NCBI RefSeq assembly: GCF_036325985.1
Contig: NZ_JAUHLI010000001.1
Location: 328,350 to 392,349, forward strand
Direction: 5' to 3'
From: Alkalimonas cellulosilytica
GTDB taxonomy: Bacteria; Pseudomonadota; Gammaproteobacteria; Enterobacterales; Alteromonadaceae
DNA: 64,000 nt
The notes under the pieces are model-generated. The model was not told the origin of the DNA and did not search any database. It worked only from the letters and a program-made list of their open reading frames with translations. Shown piece after piece: positions 45,068 through 52,714 of the stretch (positions are counted from its first letter, which is position 1; every line of letters starts with the position of its first letter). The position numbers and the translations under genes are program-made.

Positions 45068-47527
45068 ATGCGCCGCTTTATCAGCTTGCCATGGAAGTTG
45101 CTGATCGTCATGTTGTTGGTGCTTTTTATCATGACCTTTGGCCTTACCAGCTTTTCATTGGTGCGTGTGCAGGATGAGTTCATTCAGCAGCAACAGCATA
45201 AGCGTGTGTTGGGTGAACAACAATTTAGTCAATACAATCAGTTGATTGAAAATCAACTGCGGATTTGGGTTGAGTCGTATGCGGAATTAAGTTTGTTATC
45301 CGCCAGTGGCTCAGGGCTTACCGCTTTTAAGCAGGCATTGGCGCAGCAAATAGAAACCCTGCATTTGCATTTAAATGTGGATCATGTCTGGTTGTATGCC
45401 AACCCTGCAGAGGTTGTGTTTCAAAGTTCGGCAGCCATCCCCGCGGCTGTAGAACAGTTAGTACAACAGGCTTTCATTTTGCAGCAGCCGCAAAGTGATA
45501 TCTTATGTGATCATTACTGCGTGAAGTCATTGGCGGTGCCACTGTTGCTGGATGACAATGAAATGGCTGTGGTAGTCATGACCACCACATTAGTAGATAT
45601 CCTGTTCTATCTGAATCGGTCTTTGCAAGCCGAAGTTGCTATCGTTAGTCATCAGAGTTCAGATACAGCCCGGCCGTCAGAAATACTGCTTTTATCAAGC
45701 TCGAATGCGTCCTTATTAAATGATTTGTATTATGAGCTCCCGCAGATGCTCGATGTCAACCATATTGCCAGTTATGGACTACGGCTGAAATCCGGTCATC
45801 AGCACTATTTTGCGCATATGCAGCCGCTGGATACCCGACACCCCAGACAGTTTCATTTGATCCTGATTGAAGATATCACCGACTATGTGCTGGCGAATCA
45901 GCACTATCAACAGCGCATTATTTTAATTGCGTTGTTGGCATTCTTACTGCTGGCGTTGCTGACCTATGCCATTACCCAACGCCTCAGTGCCCGCTTAATG
46001 ACCTTAGCTGCTCGCTTGCCACTATTGGCCAACAGGGAATTTAGCCGCTTTCGTTTGGATAGCGAGCGTCAATCTACCTTTTTCACGGATGAAGTAGACA
46101 CGCTCAATGAGGCGACGTTGAAACTAAGTTGGCAATTGGAAGTGTTGAATGAGCAGGTCGAGCAACATACCCAAGAGCTGGAAAACATCGCCATGTATGA
46201 TTTGCTGACCGGATTGCCAAATCGGAACATGCTGCAATATCAGTTAAAAAAAGCACTGGCAGCACTGGAAGAGTCAACGGCTTATGTTGGCTTGTTATTT
46301 TTGGATCTCGATCAATTTAAAAAAGTAAATGATAGCCGAGGTCATGCTGTTGGTGACCAACTTTTGATGGAAGCAGCAACACGCTTGCGAGCTTGTATTC
46401 ACAGTGCCGATACCGTTTGTCGTTTTGGTGGGGATGAATTTGTTATTATTTTAACCAAAATGACGGATACCACGGAAACGGACAGGGTAGCTGCCACAGT
46501 ACTGGCCGCTTTTGCAGAGCCGCTTATTGTGGTTGGTGAAAGCTTTCAGGTTGGGACCAGTATTGGCATCAGTCTGACATCCGATAGCGCCACCCCCACT
46601 GAAGACCTGATCCGTCAGGCTGATTTGGCGATGTACCAGGCCAAGGCTAAGGGAGGCAATAGCTGGCATCATTATACCGCTGAAATGTACCAGGCTTTTG
46701 CGTATCGCTTGCAGCTGGAGTCCGAGGTTCGCGGAGCCCTGGAAAAAGGAGAGTTTAGCCTGAGCCTGCAACCACAAATCGAAGTGGCTACTGGACGCTT
46801 ATTTGGCTTTGAGGCTTTGCTCCGATGGCAGCATCCAGAACGTGGGATGGTGCCGCCTGATGATTTTATCGGTGTGATTGAAAATTCCCACCTGATGGTT
46901 CCTTTGGGCTATTGGGTGATTGAGCGCTGTTTTATCATCGCCAGGCAGTTGGCCGATCAGGGGTATGGTAATCTTAAAATTGCCATCAACCTATCGGCTG
47001 ATCAGTTTGATGATCCTGACTTATGCGATTTTTTGCAGCAAAAACTAGAGCGATACCAACTGCTGGCCAGTCAATTTGAGCTTGAACTGACTGAAAGCAC
47101 TTTGGTAAAGAACGTCGCTGAAACCCTAAGCAGCATGCAACAGCTGAAAGCCATGGGCTTTGGTTTTGCCATTGACGATTTTGGCACCGGCTACTCTTCG
47201 CTAAGTTATTTAAAACAAATGCCGGTTGATACCATAAAAATCGACAAAAGCTTTTTGTTTGGTATGTTGGATAACCATGCTGATTACCAAATCATTACCT
47301 CTACCATTGCCATGGTGCAAAAGCTGGATTTAAAAGTGGTCGCAGAAGGGGTAGAGAGTAGTGCTCAGTTGCGTATTCTGCGCCAGTATCACTGTGATTT
47401 TGCCCAGGGCTTTTATTTTTCCAAAGCCATTCCAGAGCCGGAGTTACTGCGATTTTTACAAGAAAAGTTTCGCGATGGGTACTGGCTTGGCAGTGGTAAA
47501 AGCGAAACCAGTATCCCCTCCGGCTAG
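45068..47527 (+). CDS. Membrane GGDEF-EAL protein with periplasmic sensor domain
   Basis: An 819-residue inner-membrane protein: helix 1 (about 10-32), periplasmic sensor region (about 35-285), helix 2 (about 287-310), a HAMP-like/coiled-coil linker, GGDEF at 454-458 and EAL domain (EALLRWQHP from 582). The active-site GGDEF is intact, but the inhibitory RxxD reads HSAD, so product inhibition is probably lost. The EAL domain keeps ELTESTLV, DDFGTGYSSL and KIDKSF, so phosphodiesterase activity is likely. It can make or degrade cyclic di-GMP depending on the sensor. As the last gene of the module it is the probable output of the periplasmic and outer-membrane partners. Confidence 0.88.
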   Translation: MRRFISLPWKLLIVMLLVLFIMTFGLTSFSLVRVQDEFIQQQQHKRVLGEQQFSQYNQLIENQLRIWVESYAELSLLSASGSGLTAFKQALAQQIETLHLHLNVDHVWLYANPAEVVFQSSAAIPAAVEQLVQQAFILQQPQSDILCDHYCVKSLAVPLLLDDNEMAVVVMTTTLVDILFYLNRSLQAEVAIVSHQSSDTARPSEILLLSSSNASLLNDLYYELPQMLDVNHIASYGLRLKSGHQHYFAHMQPLDTRHPRQFHLILIEDITDYVLANQHYQQRIILIALLAFLLLALLTYAITQRLSARLMTLAARLPLLANREFSRFRLDSERQSTFFTDEVDTLNEATLKLSWQLEVLNEQVEQHTQELENIAMYDLLTGLPNRNMLQYQLKKALAALEESTAYVGLLFLDLDQFKKVNDSRGHAVGDQLLMEAATRLRACIHSADTVCRFGGDEFVIILTKMTDTTETDRVAATVLAAFAEPLIVVGESFQVGTSIGISLTSDSATPTEDLIRQADLAMYQAKAKGGNSWHHYTAEMYQAFAYRLQLESEVRGALEKGEFSLSLQPQIEVATGRLFGFEALLRWQHPERGMVPPDDFIGVIENSHLMVPLGYWVIERCFIIARQLADQGYGNLKIAINLSADQFDDPDLCDFLQQKLERYQLLASQFELELTESTLVKNVAETLSSMQQLKAMGFGFAIDDFGTGYSSLSYLKQMPVDTIKIDKSFLFGMLDNHADYQIITSTIAMVQKLDLKVVAEGVESSAQLRILRQYHCDFAQGFYFSKAIPEPELLRFLQEKFRDGYWLGSGKSETSIPSG

Positions 47528-47542
47528 TTGTATTGATGCCGT

Positions 47543-48520
47543 TTAGTCGTCACAGGTTAAAACAACCTGTTCTAATCTCCAGTCACCACGGTTGTGTGCT
47601 TTGGTAAAGTCCAGTTCAGGCCCTACCGGTACAACCTGAGTAGGATTGATCATCGGGTGGCTGATGTAGTAGTGACGCTTAATATGGTTCATATCGACGG
47701 TATCAGCGATGCCAGGCAACTGATACAAAGAACGCAGATAATTGCTAAGTGCAGGGTAGTCGTCAATCCGCTGTTTGTTGCACTTAAAGTGACCTACATA
47801 CACAGCGTCAAAACGCACCAGAGTAGTAAACAAGCGCCAATCGGCCTCCGTCAGATAATCACCGGTCAGAAAACGTTGCTCCTGCAACAGATGCTCGGCT
47901 CTATTCAACGCCTTAAACAAGGCATCGAATGCTTCCTGATAAGCTTCCTGGCTGGTTGCAAAGCCAGCTTTGTACACGCCATTATTGATATCCCGGTACA
48001 CCCATTCATTGACGGCATCAATGGCTGCTTGCAGTTTTGCAGGATAGAAATCCAGTCGATTGCCGGTTTGCAGGTTAAAAGCCTGGTTAAAAATACGCAC
48101 AATATCAGCAGACTCATTATTGACCAGTTGTTGCGCTTGCTTATCCCACAGCACTGGCACAGTAACGCGGCCTGTGTAGTCCGGTTTGGCTTTGGTATAC
48201 AACTGATGCAAATAGTGCATTGCATACAGAGGATCCGCTTCCCCCTCATCACTGTCAAACTCCCAGCCATGCTCCAGCATGATGGGCGATACGACCGTCA
48301 CATCAATCAGCGGCTGCAGCTCTTTGAGCTGACGAAGAATCAAGGTTCGGTGTGCCCAGGGACAGGCGAGCGACACATAGAGGTGATAGCGGCTGGCATC
48401 TACTTGCTCAGAAGGTGTTACGTTATTGCGAAAGCTGGCATCCTGGCGTTGAAACCGGCCAGATGATTTCTTGGTATCGTACCAACGATCCTGCCATTGT
48501 CCGTCTACTAGCAGTCCCAT
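47543..48520 (-). CDS. Glutathionyl-hydroquinone reductase, YqjG/ECM4-like
   Basis: A 325-residue glutathione transferase of the Xi class, close in length to E. coli YqjG (328). MGLLVDGQWQDRWYDTKKSSGRFQR at the start, catalytic Cys in SLACPWAHRTLILR, VPVLWDKQAQQLVNNESADIVRIFN and RPTLADWRLF-like (ADWRLFTTLVRFDAVYVGHFKCN) segments are diagnostic. It reduces glutathionyl-hydroquinones and helps clear quinone adducts. The start is the ATG at 48520, after AGGGAGAAGAT. It is convergent with the GGDEF-EAL gene, with only 15 bases between stops. Confidence 0.92.
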   Translation of the reverse strand: MGLLVDGQWQDRWYDTKKSSGRFQRQDASFRNNVTPSEQVDASRYHLYVSLACPWAHRTLILRQLKELQPLIDVTVVSPIMLEHGWEFDSDEGEADPLYAMHYLHQLYTKAKPDYTGRVTVPVLWDKQAQQLVNNESADIVRIFNQAFNLQTGNRLDFYPAKLQAAIDAVNEWVYRDINNGVYKAGFATSQEAYQEAFDALFKALNRAEHLLQEQRFLTGDYLTEADWRLFTTLVRFDAVYVGHFKCNKQRIDDYPALSNYLRSLYQLPGIADTVDMNHIKRHYYISHPMINPTQVVPVGPELDFTKAHNRGDWRLEQVVLTCDD

Positions 48521-48626
48521 ATCTTCTCCCTTTGTTGAACGAAACAATCACTATAACAAAGGTGAAAACGAACAATAAGCGGCAAAAATAGCCTTAAATA
48601 ACCTACTATTTAGAAGAATACTGATG

Positions 48627-49190
48627 CTAATGCCACAAGTTTCGCCAGCGGCCGAGTCGCAGGCCGCGTTCTAACCAGTTACGCGCTGCTGTCACAGCAG
48701 GTTCGGGGGCTGTCAGCCAGCGGACAAAGCCAGATGTGAACAGAGCCGTTAAAGCCAGCTCCTGTTCGATGCGTTTTACATTTTGCGCCTTTAAATCGGC
48801 GATTTCCCGCAACCATTGTACTGTGCGGCTAATGCGAAGTAAGGCGGCTGCCTGCAAGTGAATATGGCCTGGCTCCAGCTTGTAATACAGCATCTGTCGG
48901 GTGACTTTTCGGTGCGATGCCATCGCATTCAGCCACTGCATCATCGCTGTGAGCAACTTATCCTGAGCAGAGTTGTGTTCAAAATCAGGTTGCTGCTGGC
49001 AAGCCAGCATGGCCTGATCGGCCAAGTCAAACCAGGCATCCACCAAGTCGTCTTTTTGCGAAAAGTGTTGATGGATCTCCAGTAAAGGAATATTCATGCC
49101 AGTGGCAACATCCCGTAGCCGGATACTTTCCCAATCACTGTGTTCAGCCAGGAACATCGCCTGTTGTAAAATTGTCTGCCTTTTATTCAT
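48627..49190 (-). CDS. TetR-family transcriptional regulator
   Basis: A 187-residue protein. An N-terminal helix-turn-helix (RLRDVATGMNIPLLEIHQHFSQKDDLV, about 24-50) is followed by an all-helical ligand domain containing LTALFTSGFVRWL. The start is the ATG at 49190 (MNKRQTILQQAMFLAE); the longer in-frame extension upstream overlaps the divergent gene and lacks family features. It diverges from the sterol-desaturase-family gene 80 bases away, and such a layout often means the regulator controls that gene and itself. Confidence 0.88.
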   Translation of the reverse strand: MNKRQTILQQAMFLAEHSDWESIRLRDVATGMNIPLLEIHQHFSQKDDLVDAWFDLADQAMLACQQQPDFEHNSAQDKLLTAMMQWLNAMASHRKVTRQMLYYKLEPGHIHLQAAALLRISRTVQWLREIADLKAQNVKRIEQELALTALFTSGFVRWLTAPEPAVTAARNWLERGLRLGRWRNLWH

Positions 49191-49270
49191 CTTTAGTGAC
49201 CGCGAAACGTTACCCTTAGTAGCGAACTTTGCTATAAGTATGGCATAAATCTTAAGTGAGGCAGTGCTGG

Positions 49271-50185
49271 ATGATTCCGGTTGAATGGATTTTGTTGGCG
49301 CTAAGCCCGGTTTTTCTGGGATTGGTCGCCTTTGAATGGTGGTATGGTTTGCGGCTGCGGCGCCATTGGTACCGTTGGCGGGATACACTGGCCAATGCGG
49401 TCTTGGCGCTGATGCATCAGGCGGGGGAGCTGCTGGCTTTACTGGTGCTGATGCCTTTTTATTGGTGGTTGCATCAGTACCGCCTGTTTGAAATCCCGCT
49501 TAATGGCTACACCTTAGTCCTGGCGTTTGTACTGCAGGACTTTTTGTATTACTGGTTTCACCGGGCATCGCATCATATTCGCTGGTTCTGGGCATCCCAT
49601 ATCGTGCATCATAGCTCCAGAGAGTTGAATTTAAGCACAGCGTTTCGTCAAAGCTTGATGTATCCGGTATCTGGTATGTGGTTGTTCTGGTTGCCCATGA
49701 TGTTGCTTGGTTTTTCACCCTGGCTGGTGCTGGCTGTGGTGTCGCTTAACCTGGCTTTTCAGTTTTTTGTGCATACTCAGGCCATTCAGCATTTAGGCTG
49801 GCTGGAGTGGGTATTGAATACACCTTCACATCACCGGGTGCATCATGCCTGCAATGCGAAGTACATCGACAAAAATTTTGCCGGTGTGCTGATTGTATGG
49901 GATCGGTTATTTGGTACTTTCCAGCCGGAAGACCAGACAGAGCCTTGCCGCTATGGTATTACCACCAACTTTCAATCCAACAACCCGCTGGTAATTACCT
50001 TTGATGAGTGGCGTTTGATGTGGCTAGACTGGCAGCAAGCACCCGATTGGCGGAGTAGATGGGCTGTGCTGTCAGGCGCGCCGGCTAAAGCTGAAGCCTT
50101 GCTGACCGTGCCGGCAGAGAAGGAACTCCAACCAGCAGAGACCAGCGAGTGTATGGACGAAAAAAAGGAAAAGTCGTTGACCTAA
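49271..50185 (+). CDS. Sterol desaturase/fatty-acid hydroxylase family membrane enzyme
   Basis: A 304-residue protein with about five membrane helices and the eight-histidine di-iron clusters HRASHH, HIVHHSS and HRVHH, the hallmark of the fatty-acid hydroxylase superfamily. Bacterial members act on sterols, fatty alcohols or alkylglycerols; the actual substrate cannot be told. The ATG at 49271 (MIPVEWILLALS) follows GAGGCAGTG. A GTG five codons upstream is an alternative. The C-terminal 45 residues are a charged extension. It diverges from the TetR gene. Confidence 0.88.
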   Translation: MIPVEWILLALSPVFLGLVAFEWWYGLRLRRHWYRWRDTLANAVLALMHQAGELLALLVLMPFYWWLHQYRLFEIPLNGYTLVLAFVLQDFLYYWFHRASHHIRWFWASHIVHHSSRELNLSTAFRQSLMYPVSGMWLFWLPMMLLGFSPWLVLAVVSLNLAFQFFVHTQAIQHLGWLEWVLNTPSHHRVHHACNAKYIDKNFAGVLIVWDRLFGTFQPEDQTEPCRYGITTNFQSNNPLVITFDEWRLMWLDWQQAPDWRSRWAVLSGAPAKAEALLTVPAEKELQPAETSECMDEKKEKSLT

Positions 50186-50247
50186 GAGGAAATTTTTCAA
50201 ATCTACACTAAGCTTGAAAGTGGAGACACAAATTGCAGAGGTGCGAT

Positions 50248-51090
50248 ATGAAACCTTTCTTGCCAGGACTTTTTGTTGTTTTATTGTTTTTGTTGGGGTG
50301 TGAGCCTGAGGTGCCAACACCGGTTGCGCCGGAAGATACCGCGGCGTCACAGGCAGCCGATTATCGGGTAGGCGAGCACAAAGCACATACCCAGGATTGT
50401 CAACTGACCATGGGCTTTGATGCCTGGGAGCCTTACCAGTATGTAGGGGTTGGCAATGTGGTGACCGGGCTGGATGTTGAAATTGTGCATGCGATTGCTA
50501 ACACTATGGGGTGTTCCGTTGCCATGCGCCAGGGCACCTGGGTTGAGCTGCTGAATGCTTTACGCAATGGTGAAGTCGACTTTGTGCTGGGCGCGTCGAT
50601 GACCGATGACCGGCAACAGTTTGCGCATTTTTCCGATCCCTACCGTGAAGAGCGTTTTATTCTTTATGTAAGGCGCTATGAAGGCAATCTTCCTTACAAC
50701 ACCATTACTGAATTTGTTCATGCTGGCCATAAACTGGGGATTGTGAATGAATATTTTTACGGTGATGAAATAACAGCGCTCTATACAAACGATGATTACC
50801 ATCCACAATTTGTTGGAGCCATTATCAGTGAAATGAATATGGCCCGCCTGATTGATGAAGAAATTGATGGCTTTTTAGAAGATAGTTTTGTTGGAGCCTC
50901 GATTTTACGCCGCAAAGGTCTGGATCAGTACATTGAGCCACACGGCATCCGCTTGGAGAGCTCACAGGTGTATGTGATGTTTAGCCGGGCGTCTGTCGAC
51001 GAGGCCGTGGTGGAGAAATTTAATCAAGGCCTTGCTGAGATCAAAGCCAGTGGTGTTTATCAGCAAATTATTGATAAATATGATCATTAG
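50248..51090 (+). CDS. Family-3 extracellular solute-binding lipoprotein
   Basis: A 280-residue lipoprotein: signal peptide with lipobox LLGC (Cys21), then a Pro/Thr-rich linker and two-lobe SBP_bac_3 fold (TMGFDAWEPYQYVGVGNVVTGLDVEIVHAIANTMG, LNALRNGEVDFVLGASMTDDRQQFAHFSDPY, LGIVNEYFYGDE). Such domains bind amino acids or other small acids and feed ABC importers or sensors. No permease or ATPase gene is nearby, so it may serve as a free sensor or partner elsewhere. The ATG at 50248 follows AGAGGTG. Confidence 0.88.
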   Translation: MKPFLPGLFVVLLFLLGCEPEVPTPVAPEDTAASQAADYRVGEHKAHTQDCQLTMGFDAWEPYQYVGVGNVVTGLDVEIVHAIANTMGCSVAMRQGTWVELLNALRNGEVDFVLGASMTDDRQQFAHFSDPYREERFILYVRRYEGNLPYNTITEFVHAGHKLGIVNEYFYGDEITALYTNDDYHPQFVGAIISEMNMARLIDEEIDGFLEDSFVGASILRRKGLDQYIEPHGIRLESSQVYVMFSRASVDEAVVEKFNQGLAEIKASGVYQQIIDKYDH

Positions 51091-51148
51091 AGCGAGATAG
51101 GTTTGGCTGCCTGCCATGCTCTGGCGCTGCATAAATGGCCAATCTCTA

Positions 51149-51811
51149 TCAACCAAATGCTTTGCGCAGCAGTTGCTGCGTAAAGCTGGTTTTCAGGTAA
51201 AAACCCCGGGGTAAGGCTTGAATAGGTTGACCTGCTTCGCCAATAGCGGCCGTGAGTGCTTTACTGTTAGCAGCTTTAGGCCGCAGCTGCAGGACCTGGC
51301 CATGAGCTCCTCTGATCTGATCAATGCCGCCCAACGCAATCAGCTCCATTAACTCCTCCCAATCCTGCTGCAGCAACTGTTGTTCTTTGCTGTCCGGTTG
51401 CCATAAAAAACCTGTCCCTATCACCCGTTCTGCGACCGGGATACTTCGCTCTGCCAACAGCGGTAGCCAGAGCACCAGACTAAGCTTTTGGCACACCCAG
51501 GAGTCTTGCCATAGTTGCTGATTAATGCCAGTAAGGGGAGCAACACAAACATAGGTGCTTTCCAGCGGCTTGCCATGCTGGTCGATGGGCAATGTTTTTA
51601 GCTCAACACCCAGCTCAGGAAAGTCCGGCTCTGCTTTGGAACCGGCACTGGCGCCAAGCGCTTGCTCCAATAATTGGCCTGCCCACCCTTTGTCTTGCTT
51701 TAAATGGACCGGCACTTGATGGCCTAATTCAGCAGCCAGTTGACCCAAAGTTAACCCTGCCAGTGCGCGGCAACGCAGCATCAGCTCATCAAGGGTTTGA
51801 GGTGTCTTCAT
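51149..51811 (-). CDS. mutH: DNA mismatch repair endonuclease MutH
   Basis: A 220-residue endonuclease (E. coli 229). It nicks the unmethylated strand at hemimethylated GATC sites after activation by MutL. The active-site set DFPELGVELKTLP contains the catalytic Asp, Glu and Lys (about residues 68-80). LTLGQLAAELG and LVLWLPLLAER are also typical. Its presence implies Dam methylation. The ATG at 51811 is chosen; the ribosome site is weak. It diverges from rppH. Confidence 0.95.
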   Translation of the reverse strand: MKTPQTLDELMLRCRALAGLTLGQLAAELGHQVPVHLKQDKGWAGQLLEQALGASAGSKAEPDFPELGVELKTLPIDQHGKPLESTYVCVAPLTGINQQLWQDSWVCQKLSLVLWLPLLAERSIPVAERVIGTGFLWQPDSKEQQLLQQDWEELMELIALGGIDQIRGAHGQVLQLRPKAANSKALTAAIGEAGQPIQALPRGFYLKTSFTQQLLRKAFG

Positions 51812-52032
51812 CAAGTTAACCAGTCTTTTGTACAGCCTTGCAGCATAACATGCATGAATATTCGTCGTTGGGTAAAAAGCCAGCGATCTGTGTTATGCAC
51901 AAGCAGGATTCACTGCGATAGGCTGAGTATAACCTTAACTAAATGAAAATACTAAAAATTTCTGTGATAACCAATAGCTTAAGTTTAGACATGATAAGTT
52001 GTTCATGGGATAAAGTCTGTTTTTGCACAGTA

Positions 52033-52041
52033 TTATCCACA
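52033..52041 (+). promoter_or_regulatory. Consensus DnaA box TTATCCACA
   Basis: Exact match to the R1-type DnaA box on the plus strand. Its partner at 52087 is in the opposite orientation, 45 bases away. Confidence 0.6.
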
Positions 52042-52086
52042 CGGCCTGTGAAGAAGTGCACATAAAGCACTTTATGTCCTTATGTT

Positions 52087-52095
52087 TGTGGATAA
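52087..52095 (-). promoter_or_regulatory. Consensus DnaA box, reverse orientation
   Basis: TGTGGATAA on the plus strand, that is TTATCCACA on the minus strand. It forms an inward-facing pair with the box at 52033. Confidence 0.6.
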
Positions 52096-52192
52096 CTGCC
52101 TCGGTTATACTGCTTATAAAATACCGATTGCCGTACTGATGACTTTGTGAAAGAATCTTTGCTATAGCTGTAGTGAAAAGCTCGAGGTTTAT

Positions 52193-52696
52193 GTGATTGA
52201 TGCCGAAGGTTTTCGGGCCAATGTCGGCATAGTGATCTGCAACCACCAGGGACAGGTGTTTTGGGCAAGACGTTACGGACAACACTCGTGGCAGTACCCG
52301 CAAGGCGGCATTGATCAGGGTGAAACACCTGAACAAGCCATGTACCGGGAGTTGAATGAAGAAGTTGGTCTCAAGCCTGAGGATGTTGAAATCCTGGCAG
52401 TGACCAAGCACTGGTTACGTTATCGGTTGCCTAAGCGATTGATTCGGCGTGACAGCAACCCGGTTTGCATAGGTCAGAAGCAGAAATGGTTTTTACTGCG
52501 GCTGACTTGCCCCGACGGGGACGTGGATCTGGCAAAAACAACCCATCCTGAATTTGATGGTTGGCGTTGGGTCAGTTACTGGTATCCGGTACGTCAGGTC
52601 GTAGCCTTTAAACGAGACGTATACCGTAAAGTCATGAAAGAGTTTGCCCCGATCGCTTTGCCGTTTCCCCGTAAAACAGGAAAACAAAAAGGGTAA
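52193..52696 (+). CDS. rppH: RNA pyrophosphohydrolase RppH
   Basis: A 167-residue Nudix hydrolase (E. coli 176) that removes pyrophosphate from the 5' end of mRNA and starts RNase E-dependent decay. The Nudix box GGIDQGETPEQAMYRELNEEVGL is complete (two parts, about residues 38-60), and the flanks (GFRANVGIVICN, KHWLRYRLPKRLIRR, KQKWFLLRL) are RppH-specific. The start is GTG at 52193, five bases after GAGG. ptsP follows 18 bases downstream, the standard rppH-ptsP order. Confidence 0.95.
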   Translation: MIDAEGFRANVGIVICNHQGQVFWARRYGQHSWQYPQGGIDQGETPEQAMYRELNEEVGLKPEDVEILAVTKHWLRYRLPKRLIRRDSNPVCIGQKQKWFLLRLTCPDGDVDLAKTTHPEFDGWRWVSYWYPVRQVVAFKRDVYRKVMKEFAPIALPFPRKTGKQKG

Positions 52697-52714
52697 TTTT
52701 CGGATGGATAAACC

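Larger units (their letters stand above)
51812..52192. promoter_or_regulatory. mutH-rppH intergenic region with DnaA-box pair
   Basis: A/T-rich 381-base region without a supported gene. It has consensus DnaA boxes at 52033-52041 and 52087-52095, a TGTGATAA near-match at about 51964, and the palindrome CATAAA-GCAC-TTTATG between the boxes. It contains the promoters of both divergent genes, which I cannot place with confidence. Confidence 0.5.

Noticed and set aside
51812..52192. Chromosomal replication origin
   Set aside because: Only two clear DnaA boxes and none of the usual origin neighbours (dnaA, dnaN, mnmG); a regulatory or titration site is more likely.
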